NCBI RefSeq assembly: GCF_001584165.1
Contig: NZ_CP013233.1
Location: 3,666,620 to 3,730,619, forward strand
Direction of reading: 5' to 3'
Origin: Collimonas arenae
Lineage (GTDB): Bacteria > Pseudomonadota > Gammaproteobacteria > Burkholderiales > Burkholderiaceae_D
Length of the DNA stretch: 64,000 bases
Below, piece after piece: positions 9,035-20,182 of the stretch. The notes beneath the pieces are model-generated. The model did not search any database. It had not been told where the DNA came from and was given only the letters and a program-made list of their open reading frames with translations. Both the position numbers and the translations under genes were made by a program. Position 1 is the first letter of the stretch; every line of letters starts with the position of its first letter.

Positions 9035-11629
9035 ATGAACACAGCAAACCGCAAACCCCTGCCCGGCACCAAGCTGGATTTCTTCGACACGCGGGCAGCT
9101 GTCGATGCCATCCAGCCTGGCGCCTACGACAAACTGCCGTACACCTCGCGTGTGCTGGCCGAGAACCTGGTGCGCCGTTGCGACCCGGCGACACTGACCG
9201 ACTCCCTGAAACAGTTCATCGAACGCAAACGCGACCTCGACTTCCCGTGGTTCCCGGCGCGCGTGGTGTGTCACGACATCCTCGGCCAGACCGCACTGGT
9301 CGACCTCGCCGGCCTGCGCGATGCGATTGCCCTGCAAGGCGGCGACCCTGCCCTGGTCAACCCCGTGGTGCCGACGCAGCTGGTAGTAGATCACTCACTG
9401 GCCGTTGAATGCGGCGGCTTCGACGCCGACGCCTTCGACAAGAACCGCGCCATCGAAGACCGTCGTAATGAAGACCGCTTCGATTTCATCAACTGGACCA
9501 AGAAGGCGTTCAAAAACGTTGACGTCATCCCGCCTGGCAACGGCATCCTGCACCAGATCAACCTTGAGCGCATGTCGCCGGTGATCCAAGTGAAGGACGG
9601 CGTCGCCTTCCCGGATACGCTGGTCGGCACCGACAGCCACACGCCGATGGTGGATGCGCTGGGCGTGATCGCCATCGGCGTCGGCGGCCTGGAAGCGGAA
9701 AGCGTGATGCTGGGCCGCGCTTCGTGGATGCGCCTGCCGGATATCATCGGCGTTGAACTGACGGGCAAGCCACAGCCGGGCATCACCGCGACCGACATCG
9801 TGCTGGCGCTGACCGAGTTCCTGCGTGCGCAGAAAGTTGTGTCCTCCTATCTGGAATTCTACGGCGAAGGTGCCTCCCACCTGACGCTGGGCGACCGCGC
9901 CACCATTTCCAACATGGCGCCGGAGTTCGGCTCCACTGCCGCGATGTTTTACATCGACGAGCAAACCATCAAATACCTGAAGCTCACCGGCCGCGACGAT
10001 GCGCTGGTCAAGCTGGTGGAGCTCTACGCCAAGGAAACCGGCCTGTGGGCGGACAGCCTGAAGAATGCCGAGTACGAACGCGTGATCCGCTTCGACCTGT
10101 CGTCCGTGGTGCGCAATATCGCCGGGCCATCCAACCCGCACAATCGCGTGCCGACTTCGGAGCTGGCAGCACGCGGCATCAGCGGTACGGTAGAAAATGA
10201 ACCGGGCCTGATGCCTGATGGCGCCGTGATTATCGCCGCCATCACCAGCTGCACCAACACCAACAACCCGCGCAACATGATCGCCGCCGGCCTGCTGGCG
10301 CGCAACGCGAATGCGCGCGGCCTGCTGCGCAAGCCTTGGGTAAAAAGCTCGCTCGCACCTGGCTCCAAGACGGTGGCACTGTATCTGGAAGCAGCAGGAT
10401 TGCTGCCGGAACTGGAAAAACTGGGCTTCGGCGTCGTGGCCTTTGCCTGCACCACCTGCAACGGCATGAGCGGTGCCCTCGATCCGGTGATCCAGAAAGA
10501 AGTCGTCGAGCGCGACCTGTACGCCACCGCGGTCCTCTCGGGTAATCGCAATTTCGACGGCCGTATCCATCCTTACGCCAAACAGGCTTTCCTGGCCTCG
10601 CCGCCGCTGGTAGTGGCCTATGCGATTGCCGGCACCATCCGTTTCGACATCGAAAAGGATATCCTCGGCATTGACGCTGCCGGTCATCCCGTGACGCTGA
10701 AAGACATCTGGCCATCCGATGAAGAAATCGACGCCATCGTCGCTGCCAGCGTCGAGCCTGAGCTGTTCCGCAAAGTCTACGAACCAATGTTTGCCGTGGT
10801 TGCCGATAACGGCGAGAAAGTCAGCCCGCTGTACGACTGGCGTCCGCAGACTACCTACATCCGCCGTCCGCCGTACTGGGAAGGCGCACTGGCCGGCGCG
10901 CGCACGATGAAGGGCATGCGGCCGCTGGCGGTATTGGGCGACAACATCACTACCGATCACCTGTCGCCATCGAACGCCATCATGCTCGATAGCGCCGCCG
11001 GCGAATACCTGGCCAAGATGGGCTTACCGGAAGAGGATTTCAACTCCTACGCCACGCATCGGGGCGATCACCTCACAGCACAGCGCGCCACCTTCGCCAA
11101 TCCGACATTGAAGAATGAAATGGTAAAGGAAAACGGCAAGGTCAAAGCCGGCTCGCTGACCCGCGTCGAACCGGAAGGCAAGGTCACGCGCATGTGGGAA
11201 GCCATCGAGACTTACATGGAACGCAAGCAGCCACTGATCGTGATCGCCGGCGCCGACTACGGCCAAGGTTCTTCACGCGACTGGGCCGCCAAAGGCGTAC
11301 GGCTGGCTGGTGTGGAAGCCATCGTCGCGGAAGGCTTCGAGCGCATCCACCGCACCAACCTGGTCGGCATGGGCGTGCTGCCGCTGGAGTTCAAGCCGGG
11401 TGTGAACCGCAACACCCTGCAAATTGACGGCAGCGAAACCTTCGACGTGCTGGGCGAACGTACGCCGCGCACGACGCTGACGTTAGTCATCAATCGCAAG
11501 AACGGCGAGCGCCTGGAAGTGCCGGTAACCTGCCGTCTTGATACAGCGGAAGAAGTATCGATCTACGAAGCCGGTGGCGTGCTGCAACGTTTTGCGCAGG
11601 ACTTCCTCGAATCGTCGACGTCTGCCTGA
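9035..11629 (+). CDS. acnD: Fe/S-dependent 2-methylisocitrate dehydratase AcnD
   Basis: AcnD dehydrates 2-methylcitrate to 2-methyl-trans-aconitate and, with PrpF, replaces PrpD. The 864-residue protein has the aconitase architecture with the three iron-sulfur ligands in [10 protein letters not shown] and ACTTCNG, a [13 protein letters not shown] motif, and a C-terminal swivel domain with [16 protein letters not shown]. Its length and its pairing with prpF point to AcnD rather than the TCA enzyme AcnA. No prpD is present. ATG 9035 follows the dRS3-like repeat; the upstream Shine-Dalgarno is weak. Confidence 0.94.
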   Translation: MNTANRKPLPGTKLDFFDTRAAVDAIQPGAYDKLPYTSRVLAENLVRRCDPATLTDSLKQFIERKRDLDFPWFPARVVCHDILGQTALVDLAGLRDAIALQGGDPALVNPVVPTQLVVDHSLAVECGGFDADAFDKNRAIEDRRNEDRFDFINWTKKAFKNVDVIPPGNGILHQINLERMSPVIQVKDGVAFPDTLVGTDSHTPMVDALGVIAIGVGGLEAESVMLGRASWMRLPDIIGVELTGKPQPGITATDIVLALTEFLRAQKVVSSYLEFYGEGASHLTLGDRATISNMAPEFGSTAAMFYIDEQTIKYLKLTGRDDALVKLVELYAKETGLWADSLKNAEYERVIRFDLSSVVRNIAGPSNPHNRVPTSELAARGISGTVENEPGLMPDGAVIIAAITSCTNTNNPRNMIAAGLLARNANARGLLRKPWVKSSLAPGSKTVALYLEAAGLLPELEKLGFGVVAFACTTCNGMSGALDPVIQKEVVERDLYATAVLSGNRNFDGRIHPYAKQAFLASPPLVVAYAIAGTIRFDIEKDILGIDAAGHPVTLKDIWPSDEEIDAIVAASVEPELFRKVYEPMFAVVADNGEKVSPLYDWRPQTTYIRRPPYWEGALAGARTMKGMRPLAVLGDNITTDHLSPSNAIMLDSAAGEYLAKMGLPEEDFNSYATHRGDHLTAQRATFANPTLKNEMVKENGKVKAGSLTRVEPEGKVTRMWEAIETYMERKQPLIVIAGADYGQGSSRDWAAKGVRLAGVEAIVAEGFERIHRTNLVGMGVLPLEFKPGVNRNTLQIDGSETFDVLGERTPRTTLTLVINRKNGERLEVPVTCRLDTAEEVSIYEAGGVLQRFAQDFLESSTSA

Positions 11630-11679
11630 GACGCGACAAACGCAATCTAGTTTTCGGCGCGCGTAACACAAAGAGCTAA

Positions 11680-11731
11680 CTGGGGTCAGAGTAATTTTCG
11701 CAAAAGACCGCGAAAAAAACTCTGACCCCAG
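11680..11731. repeat. Nested hairpin repeat with TGGGGTCAGAGT arms, copy 1
   Basis: Perfect 13 bp arms CTGGGGTCAGAGT (11680-11692) and ACTCTGACCCCAG (11719-11731) enclose a second stem, TTTTCGC (11695-11701) with GCGAAAA (11710-11716). A second copy with the same plan lies at 44350-44412. Such GGGGTCAGAGT palindromes are widespread in proteobacterial intergenic regions and are thought to be non-autonomous repeats mobilised by REP-associated IS200-like transposases; no such transposase is in the window. Confidence 0.8.
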
Positions 11732-11807
11732 ATGACTCTAGGCAACCGCATGGTACAAGCGCAACCACCACTTTTGATCGAAGAAAACATCATTAGGACA
11801 ACATGAT

Positions 11808-12997
11808 ATGACCCACGTACCCCAGATCAAGATCTCCGCCACCTACATGCGCGGCGGTACCAGTAAAGGTGTGTTCTTCCGCCTGCAAGATTTACCCGAA
11901 GCAGCGCAGACGCCAGGCCCGGCGCGCGATGCGCTGCTACTGCGCGTCATCGGCAGCCCGGACCCATACGGCAAGCAGATTGACGGCATGGGCGGCGCAA
12001 CCTCCAGCACCAGCAAGACGGTCATCCTGTCCAAAAGCAGCAAGCCCGATCACGATGTCGATTATCTGTTCGGCCAGGTCGCGATCGACAAGGCATTTGT
12101 CGACTGGAGCGGCAACTGCGGCAACCTGTCTGCCGCAGTCGGTTCATTCGCGATCAACAGCGGCCTGATCGACGCCAGCCGCATACCGCAAAACGGCATC
12201 GCCACCATCCGCATCTGGCAGGCCAACATCGCCAAGACCATCGTCGCGCATGTCCCCATCACCAACGGCGCAGTGCAGGAAACCGGCGACTTCGAGCTCG
12301 ACGGCGTCACCTTCCCTGCCGCAGAAGTACAACTTGAATTCATGGCCCGGCTGCCGACGAAGATGGCGCAGGCGGCTCCATGTTCCCCACCGGGAACCTG
12401 GTGGACGATCTCGAAGTACCAGGCGTCGGCACGCTCAAGGTCACGATGATCAACGCGGGTATCCCGACCATTTTCCTCAACGCCGAAGCGCTCGGCTACA
12501 CTGGCACCGAACTGCAAGACGCCATCAACGGCGATACCGCGGCTCTGGCAAAATTCGAAGCCATACGCGCGCATGGCGCGCTGCGCATGGGCCTCATCAA
12601 GAAGCTAGAAGAAGCCGCCAACCGCCAGCACACCCCGAAGGTCGCGTTCGTCGCCAAGCCAGCCAGCTACGTATCCTCCAGCGGCAAGCAAGTCGCCGCC
12701 GCCGATATCGATCTGCTGGTGCGCGCGCTATCGATGGGCAAGCTGCATCACGCCATGATGGGCACCGCCGCCGTCGCCATCGGCACCGCAGCCGCGATTC
12801 CCGGTACGCTGGTCAACCTTGCGGCTGGCGGCGGTTCATTGAACGCAGTGCGCTTCGGTCATCCTTCCGGCACTTTACGGGTAGGTGCGGAAGCCAGCCA
12901 GGTCAATGGCGAATGGAGCGTGACCAAAGCGATCATGAGCCGCAGTGCGCGGGTGTTGATGGAGGGATGGGTGCGAGTACCTGGGGACGCGTTCTAA
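11808..12997 (+). CDS. prpF: 2-methylaconitate cis-trans isomerase PrpF (frameshifted in this sequence)
   Basis: PrpF isomerises 2-methyl-trans-aconitate, the AcnD product, to the cis form. The N-terminal frame (11808-12449) carries ATYMRGGTSKGVFF, IGSPDPYGKQIDGMGGATSSTSK and GNCGNLS. At the CCC run 12346-12348 the frame shifts, and the rest continues from about 12350 to 12997 with DEDGAGGSMFPTGNLVDDL and GTAAAIPGTLVNLAAGGG. One added base at that run gives a continuous protein of about 396 residues, normal for PrpF. I think this is a lost base in the sequence rather than a dead gene, because both halves are fully conserved. It is the last gene of the prp operon and converges with the TonB-like gene. 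Confidence 0.88.
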
Positions 12998-13037
12998 AGC
13001 AGAGTAAACAATGTAGCGCATACCAGAACGCATTTCG

Positions 13038-13793
13038 TTAACTACAAAAGTGGATGCTAAGCATGCTTCGCATTGACTCATGGCGCTTGCGCGGCGCCGT
13101 CGGCGCTGCCGCAACGCCATTGAAATCAGCAATATTCACTTCAATGTCCATATATGAAGACATGTCCCGTCCTTCACGCCGTGCAGGAATAAAAGTCGTC
13201 GCATAAAACATGGACTCAAGGCGTTCAACCGCAGGAGCATCCATATCGTCAACCTGCAAGACGTGGATATCTTTGACGACCCCGTACTTATCGACGTAAA
13301 GACGCAAGCGAATTGGCAAACCGCTGCTTTCCACACCAACAAGCAGTCTGCTATCCGGCTCGGAAACTGGCACGGCGCCAAGGTCCATTTCACTGGATGG
13401 CAAGAAGGTCGAAGGCGATTCATCGCGGATGTCATCGGCCTTGTCCGCCAGACCGGCCTTAGGAATGGCATCGCCGATGCTGCCGCTCCCGGGCTGCGAT
13501 TTACTGGCATCTATGCGGGGTGCCAATTGGATTGGCGGTGGGACCAACTTTGGGATTGCAGGCGGAGTCGCTTCCTTGGCTTCACCGATGCCGACATACA
13601 AGGTCATCTGCAGCACATGGGAATTTTCGCGCAAGCGCTGGCCGGACATGATTGTTTTGGCCGCGATCACAATAAGCAGGACGTGCAAGCTGATTGATAC
13701 GCCAAAAAAAAATAACGATGGACGACTGTACTCCGCCGCCCATCGCTTCACATTACTGCTATCCAGCCATTTCTTCAAAGCGTCACCAGTCAC
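13038..13793 (-). CDS. TonB-like single-pass membrane protein at the end of minor-pilin operon 1
   Basis: The 251-residue protein has a short cytoplasmic N terminus, one membrane segment (about 25-46, LFFFGVSISLHVLLIVIAAK), a Pro-containing periplasmic linker (about 70-100) and a C-terminal region (about 150-225) starting LPIRLRLYVDKYGVVKDIHV that resembles the TonB/TolA beta-alpha-beta domain. No exbB or exbD is nearby. It starts only 16 bp after the pilY1 stop on the same strand and is probably co-transcribed, so it may serve pilus assembly or span the periplasm for PilY1 export. The TonB resemblance is by topology and the ending fold pattern only; a true TonB role is unproven. Confidence 0.6.
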   Translation of the reverse strand: MTGDALKKWLDSSNVKRWAAEYSRPSLFFFGVSISLHVLLIVIAAKTIMSGQRLRENSHVLQMTLYVGIGEAKEATPPAIPKLVPPPIQLAPRIDASKSQPGSGSIGDAIPKAGLADKADDIRDESPSTFLPSSEMDLGAVPVSEPDSRLLVGVESSGLPIRLRLYVDKYGVVKDIHVLQVDDMDAPAVERLESMFYATTFIPARREGRDMSSYMDIEVNIADFNGVAAAPTAPRKRHESMRSMLSIHFCS

Positions 13794-13809
13794 CCCCTAC
13801 CTGCTGCTA

Positions 13810-16800
13810 TTAGTCTGAGGTAGGAATTTCACGCCAATTCAGACGTTTCAGGGTATTTGCACCACCCAATGCACCTGGGACGTTGCTAACCTGCCCCGAG
13901 GAATTACCAGCTTGCACACGTAGCTTACCTCCAACATTAATAATTTCAACATCTGTGATCAAGCCCGTGAGCGAAGTGTTGCTGGTAATGACATTCCCGC
14001 TACTATCGGTTGCCACGGACTGGCCTGAGCCAAAATTGAGCACATAAATCTCATTACTGCCAGAGCCACTGCAGACATCGCCGCCCGGCAGATTGGCTGC
14101 AAAGGTGACAATACCTGAATTGGCTGCTGGTGGAATATTGACAAGTTCCCCTGCACTCAGATCGAGGTACCAACCCATGGGCTTTGCCGTATCCGGAGTG
14201 ATCGCCTGAGTATCATCGGTGTTTGCAATCATATTGCTGCGAGTCACAGGGAACGTAATGCCTTTAGGCAAAGTAGATGAAGTGTAAAAGGCACCCGAAC
14301 CAGACGTACCATCCACGATCGCATAGAAAGTCTGGGTCTGGGTACTTGGCACATCAGTAAATGAGAGCAGGCGGCCGGTGCCAATCAGCACATAGCGCTT
14401 GTAGGCATTAGGTTGGACCTCGATGAGTGGCGGCGTTGTTATAGGCTGCGCAGTACCTGACTTGTCAGTCAAAGTGGCAATTTGGGTTGGCGCGGCATAC
14501 GTGCCGGAAGAAGGCGTCAAATCAAGTCTCCACACATTCCCCAGCAAGTCGCCCGCATAGACCGAATCAGCGGTACCGTCAGTAAAATCTGGAACGTATG
14601 CGGAAGCGTGTGCCAGCCCAGCTGGGCTGGTGGTTGAACCTGCGCCGGTAGATACAGTCTCCAGCAACGCGCCGTTTGCCGGATTGACGATAAAGAAATA
14701 ACCGACGCCATCATCGTTGTTATAACCGGAAGTCAAGATCGCTACCCAGCCATACTTTTTGGTTTTAACCACGACCGGATCGCCATATGAGTACCCCATA
14801 TGAGTCGTTGTGAACTCCCACAAGACTTTGCTGGCAACATTGGTTTCACTGGTCCAGGCGGTGGGGTCGGTAACGTCTATCGCATAGTACCCTTGGCCAC
14901 CTTTCCCAAGCCCGCCAATCAGAATAGATTTCCAGGTTGCGGTCGTGGCTGTGGAAGCAGTCAGGGTACCTGTCGCAGATGAAGTATATTGGGTATCAAT
15001 ATCAAAGACCTGCGGCGTGCCATCCACAAGGTAATGATGCGTGAAATCCAGGCGCCCCAGGGATGCCAATCCGCTCGTCGGCGCAGTCGCTGTGGTGCCA
15101 TATACGAAACTCGGAACGTAAGCAAACAACTCGGAACCGCCCGTGGTAGTGCTTGATGACCCGTCAAAGGCATGCATCATACCGTCATTGGCGCCAACAT
15201 ATACCACGGTAGAGCGGCTTTTGTATTTGCTCTTGAATGCAGCGTAACCGATATTCGTACTGTCCGAGAACGGACTGGCCGGAGCGGCAACAGGATTCAC
15301 CTTGGAATCAACAATGTCGCCCAACAAAAATGAACGCGTCCGATATATGCCGCCTGTCTTACTGACTTCGAGACTCTGGTTGCCACGCAAATAGGCCAGG
15401 TAATTCACGGCGGATTGCGAGGTGGCGCCCACTCCGCTGACGTTGGCGAATGACGCATAGTTGGTGCGAGCATTCAGTTGCGTTGCATCTTTCAAATTGG
15501 CATCTTGGAAAGGCAAGCCAGCACCGGCGGTTGTACAGCAAGTGACAATTTGCCGGCTGGTTTGCGTTTGCAGTACATTCCTTGCGTCCCATACCGGCGG
15601 CGTGCCATAGGTTGGATTGCCATTTGCATCGTAAGTCACGGTACTGGCAATTACATCCCCGGTCCAGTTATCCGAATATTGCGTCGCATAACTTAGGCTG
15701 CCTGAAGGAATATTTGGCGAAGTGCTTGAGAAGGCGCTGCCGGATGCCGTAATTGCATTGGCAATATTGGAAAATGCCGATTGCAAACCACTGACCATTT
15801 TATCCGCCTGTCCGGCACTGAAATAGTTATCTGGACGCTTATTGCTGCCAACCGTGTCGGTCGTGGTGTGCCACATCGCATCAGTCAACGCAGTTGTTGT
15901 CGCCGGAGTACCGCTAATGGTTAACGTATTCAGGGCATTGGTCGAGGCGTATGGAGCGAAATTCTTAGGAACTGTGAATCCACCATATTTCGTCGCCAGG
16001 TAAAATTGATTATTATTTTTATACGTCTGATATTCCTGCACATCCAACCAGTAAGTCGAAATAGTTTGTATCCCGGTCTTGACTCCCTTTGCATTCTTAA
16101 AGTCGTTTGGCCGTATATCGTTGACATGCGAATCATAGGCAAGGCCCGCGATGAAATAAGTTGCGGAATCCCCCAGATACATCTGTCCGAGTGGAACGAA
16201 AGGAGCCGTTTTGGTGGCGGCAGTACCCAACCCTTCCAGGGTACCAACCATGTTGGTTGCCTTCGTCACGTCGACCGTCGTATCCGTTGGCCTAGTCGCT
16301 GTCTCATAGGTAGTATTGCCGATGGTACTTCCCGGCAAATTCGCATCCGCATGGGTGTTGACGTCACCGATACCCAGAATAAAATTCTTTTGGCAGCTAT
16401 AAATGATTGGATCGACCCACCCTGATACTTTAGATTGATCCGTGCTTGATCCCGTAATCACAGGGAAACCGTCCAGCATTGCTGATGAGCCAGAGGGGAT
16501 CGACGAATACGTCGACACATCTCCCAAATGCTTGTAATAGCGAATCGCCGCGTAATACAGTTCACTCACCGGATCATAAGTCTTGTAATTCTGGGCAGCT
16601 TCGCCAAATTTATTCAGATAGTTCATGACACCGCTATTACTCACACCCGAGGCCGAGGCATCCAGCGGGTTGGGATTAACAACGAAAGTACCATCTGTGG
16701 CACTCCATTCAGCTAAGGGATTTGTAATATTTGGCGATCCCGGCACCGGTTGTTGCGGGCCGATATATTTAATATTCGCACGCAACACCCCACCGTCACG

Positions 16801-17924
16801 TTGAATCGAATTGTCATATAAGTAGCCAAAGGCACCGAATCGAATTTTCATAGCGTACTGCTGCATCAAGCCTTGTGGCTTGTAATTCGAGCCGTACGCA
16901 ACACAATTTGATTCCACGCCCACGCTGCTATTGCAGACCTGGACCCTGACATTGAGCGCATATACTTGCGTCGGATCCGCTGTACCCGTCACATTAGTGG
17001 GACTAATCGTCACGCAAGTCTGAGTAAGACTTTTGTTAGTCAGTGTGCACGTAGGGCCTTGCGTGGTTTTTATCGGGCTTGCATTGTAGGCGGTGGTAGT
17101 AGTCGATGTACATGTCGGAGTCCCAAAATTATTGGTGGTTTTGGTCCGCGTAGCAACGCAAGTTTGTACTGGCGTACTGCTCAACGTACCATACTGCCCG
17201 GTATAGTTCACGATAGTCGATGCGCTGTCCAAACTTGAGGAACTTATGCCCGAAACCCAGATTTGATTTCCGACGCCCCAAATGCGCGAGGTAACCGTCG
17301 ACCAGGTAAAGGGGGTCGCCCGGTAACGTCCGTCGCAGTCCCCGTTGATGAAGGAATGGTCTTGTTCGGTGTTTCGCCGTTGCCGCCCTGCCCCGACGCA
17401 TAAGCCTTTTCAAGAATAGTTGACGTGGCTGTATCGACTGACCGATATCCACCGGTCAGTGCCCAGCGAAATGAATCGATCGTCTGCATGGCCGCCCAAT
17501 TCAGCCAGTTACCGCTCCAGAGCGGGTTGGTTGAGGTGGAAGTGCAAGCATGACTAGTAGCGTTGCCATACGGCTGGAAATAGCTGCTGGCCGGTGTCGT
17601 CGTATTGGCTACATAGGTGTAGCACTTGCCGCCGTCGAAATAACCGAGATATGTGGTCGTCGGTGTATACGGATTCGATGTGTATGGATAGGCTTGACTC
17701 AATGCTGTCGGATACTCAACCGACAGGGGCAACATCAGATTTCCTGGAACTACGGTAGACGTAAAAATTGGCTGATCGAACAGCGTAACATCAGCGTAGC
17801 TTGAAAAAGACAGTAGCGTCATACAGAAAGCGGCAATGAGTCGAAAAAAACCAGCCGTTCGCCGCAAGAAAGATATGGTCGCCATATTGAAACTCCAGTG
17901 ATGTTTTTGCATTTTTTGGGACAT
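13810..17924 (-). CDS. pilY1: PilY1/PilC-type pilus-tip adhesin, copy 1 (frameshifted in this sequence)
   Basis: PilY1 is the large tip-associated protein of type IV pili that primes assembly and mediates adhesion. The N-terminal part (17244-17924) has a signal segment (FFRLIAAFCMTLLSFSSYA) and the LMLPLSVEYPTALSQAYPYT motif of the PilC-like subgroup, with no von Willebrand DxSxS metal site. At the CCC run 17319-17321 (GGG in the coding strand) one base is missing; adding it links VTG to ATPFTWSTVTSRIW and then to the 13810-17232 frame. The C-terminal half is the PQQ-type beta-propeller with VVYVGANDGMMHAFDG. The joined protein is about 1370 residues. It follows pilX by a few bases and is followed by the TonB-like gene. 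Confidence 0.88.
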
Positions 17925-17930
17925 GCGCGT

Positions 17931-18557
17931 TCAGATTGAGAACGTTGTTTGCAAATAGGTTTGCGTATTGCGCGGGCCGGTGACACGTACGCTGATCCGA
18001 TATACCGGTGGGGTAATTCCGGTGGCTCTTTTCGTGTTGGCGGTGCCGCCCTTGTCGCCATATGACCCGACAATACAATTGGCGGTGCTGGCAGCACCGG
18101 AGGCCAAGCACAGACGGTCGATCACGTAGCGGATTGTCACCTGGCTCGTCGCGTCAGTAATGTCGTCGCTCGTGCCCAATCCAGCTGTCTTCCAGGTACT
18201 GTCGTTGAGCAAGATGGTCGGGATTCCATGTGCATCTGTTGTCTGCAACGATGACAAATAATTGCTGCTGAGCAGATCGCTTTGGCGCGTAGTTTCAGAC
18301 ACCAAAGTTCCCGATTTGATGGACGCAATGGCGGCTGCCATTCCGCGCTCCCCCTGATTGACCAGATCCCGCTTGAAGGCCATATTACCGGCCAATACAA
18401 GCGAAGAATCAAACGAGCGTACCAGCGCGATGCCCGAGATCATCAATATGATCAAGGCAAACATGGTAACGATCAGGATGATCCCGCGTTGGCCGTTGCG
18501 ATAGATTGCCGAACCTGGCTGCGGGCGACGGCGAGAGTATGTGGACGCAGATTTCAT
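17931..18557 (-). CDS. pilX: Minor pilin PilX, copy 1
   Basis: PilX is a minor pilin of the initiation complex that bridges PilY1 to the pilus. The 208-residue protein has the PilX N-terminal pattern, an atypical prepilin leader (ending QRG) followed by IILIVTMFALIILMISGIALVRSFDSS, and a Ser/Thr-rich globular part with two Cys (CLASGAASTANC). It starts 3 bp after pilW and ends 6 bp before pilY1, so translation is probably coupled. It is longer than copy 2 (168 residues) and differs strongly outside the first 50 residues. Confidence 0.85.
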   Translation of the reverse strand: MKSASTYSRRRPQPGSAIYRNGQRGIILIVTMFALIILMISGIALVRSFDSSLVLAGNMAFKRDLVNQGERGMAAAIASIKSGTLVSETTRQSDLLSSNYLSSLQTTDAHGIPTILLNDSTWKTAGLGTSDDITDATSQVTIRYVIDRLCLASGAASTANCIVGSYGDKGGTANTKRATGITPPVYRISVRVTGPRNTQTYLQTTFSI

Positions 18558-18560
18558 GGC

Positions 18561-19787
18561 TTAATTTAATAGCAGTGAATTGCGAAGTGGGATGGTCGAT
18601 TCGATGGTCCGATATCGATAATTTTGCTCTGCAGTGGTCAGAGTTCGCGTGTATGTGAGCGTCTTGCCCAAATCCGAAAACAAGGTTAACGGCCCTGTTG
18701 TCGCAGGTGGGGCGGGCGATACTGGGGCCTTTTCCTGCAGCGAAGTGCGCATGATCAAGCCGATGCGAATCGCCTTGATTGTCAGCAACGTGTTATTTGC
18801 GGCGACCGTTCCGCTTTCCAGCGTGGCATAGTCATAACCCGTCGTCGACGGATCTACCCATTTATCAACCAGACCATCGTTATTTGTGTCCACACCGTAC
18901 AGTGCATGCATTTCAAAAACACCGTCTGCGGTTGGGATCGCAGTATCGTAAGTTCCGCCCTGCAGCAAATCGTATTGAAACAATACGTTGTTGTCCCCCA
19001 CACCAAGCAGCTGGAATGATGGCGGGTTACGCGCACTATTGCCAATACCCATGGCAAGGGCGTTATTGGAATAATCCGTCAGATTTCTGATCGCACCACC
19101 TTTAGCCTTGATCGAACTTGCGTAGTAGGTACCCGCCAGCGGTAGTGCCGTGGCGTTCGTGCTAGCCGTATAAGCGGAGTCCACCTGTTGAATCATGCAA
19201 GGCAACGCTCCTGAGCTACCGGCCTGATCGACAACCAGGACAAGATCATTTGGCTTGAAGGACAAAGTGCTTTGTAAATTAAGCTGTGCCGAGGTCGGAG
19301 AATTGGTGAATGCCGTCGGTACCTCGCCATAGCCAGCCGAACCTGACATGATGATCAGGGCATCGGATGTACTGCCGCTCATACCAGGAGTGGTTGCATT
19401 CTTCGCGATAATGGCTGGCGCCAGCACGAACGTTCCTCCAAGAGCTGCATTCAACGTATTGAATGGCTGTGCCATGGTGGCCCCGCTAAATGGCAGGATC
19501 ACGCCATTGGTTGTCTGCTTGGCGAACAACTGGCATCCGAACGATTGCACATAGCTCTGCGAAAACCCGGAGCCTGCAATGCGTACTGTCTTCTCCAGCT
19601 GATACATCGCGAAATTGCCCGACTGATCAATATCGTTCACTGAAGTCAGCGTGCGTTTTTTTCCTTCGCTGGTCGACATCACGCCAAAAATTGCAAGCGA
19701 CATGACCAAGACGATCGCGATCACCACCATCAATTCGATCAGACTAAATCCGTCCTGGCGCTTGCGGGCAAGAAGTAACTGGCTCAT
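18561..19787 (-). CDS. pilW: Minor pilin PilW, copy 1
   Basis: The 408-residue protein starts MSQLLLARKRQDGFSLIELM, a class III prepilin leader cut before Phe with Glu at position 5. ATG 19787 is chosen because it overlaps the pilV stop (ATGA) and gives a proper leader; the frame is open 66 codons further into pilV. PilW belongs to the minor pilin complex that starts pilus polymerisation in the inner membrane. It is larger than copy 2 (309 residues). Confidence 0.87.
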   Translation of the reverse strand: MSQLLLARKRQDGFSLIELMVVIAIVLVMSLAIFGVMSTSEGKKRTLTSVNDIDQSGNFAMYQLEKTVRIAGSGFSQSYVQSFGCQLFAKQTTNGVILPFSGATMAQPFNTLNAALGGTFVLAPAIIAKNATTPGMSGSTSDALIIMSGSAGYGEVPTAFTNSPTSAQLNLQSTLSFKPNDLVLVVDQAGSSGALPCMIQQVDSAYTASTNATALPLAGTYYASSIKAKGGAIRNLTDYSNNALAMGIGNSARNPPSFQLLGVGDNNVLFQYDLLQGGTYDTAIPTADGVFEMHALYGVDTNNDGLVDKWVDPSTTGYDYATLESGTVAANNTLLTIKAIRIGLIMRTSLQEKAPVSPAPPATTGPLTLFSDLGKTLTYTRTLTTAEQNYRYRTIESTIPLRNSLLLN

Positions 19788-20182
19788 GGCATGGCAACCT
19801 GGGTAATATAACTGTCTGTAGTTTTGCTCGACGGCTCCTGCCAAGTGATGGTGATCGTCACCACACCATTCGCATCTGCCGCACTGACCTTCCCCGTCGC
19901 ACTTCCGGGTAGCCCGGAAACTGCCGGATTCGACAAGCGCGATTGCCACGTAGTCGTCGATGGTGAAAGTGTTTTTTGCGTCCACATCGTTGCAATGATT
20001 TCGTTTGCCATCAGGGCCGCCCGCGTGCGGTCTTCTGCACCGAATGAAATCTTGACGGCGTTCGCCTGCAAGCCGACCAATCCGAGGATGGCGAATGAAA
20101 AGATCAGCATGGAGATCAATACTTCAATCAGCGACATGCCTGACTGGTTAAGGCGTTTGGAGTACATGGTCTTCATGGGCAT
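19784..20182 (-). CDS. pilV: Minor pilin PilV, copy 1
   Basis: The 132-residue protein has the prepilin cleavage site QSG-MSLIEVLISMLIFSFAILGLVGLQ, with Met at +1, common in PilV/GspI proteins. It starts within the last codons of fimT and overlaps pilW by 4 bp. PilV is a component of the minor pilin priming complex. Its C-terminal part is short compared with copy 2 (about 200 residues). Confidence 0.85.
   Translation of the reverse strand: MPMKTMYSKRLNQSGMSLIEVLISMLIFSFAILGLVGLQANAVKISFGAEDRTRAALMANEIIATMWTQKTLSPSTTTWQSRLSNPAVSGLPGSATGKVSAADANGVVTITITWQEPSSKTTDSYITQVAMP

Noticed and set aside
9395..10960. 521-codon open frame antisense to acnD
   Set aside because: It mirrors the codon structure of the conserved acnD frame in GC-rich DNA, is rich in His/Gln/Arg with no family pattern, and has no ribosome site.
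12345..12350. Programmed -1 frameshifting in prpF
   Set aside because: There is no slippery heptamer with a downstream pseudoknot, and the same kind of single-base loss occurs in eight other unrelated genes; sequence error is simpler.
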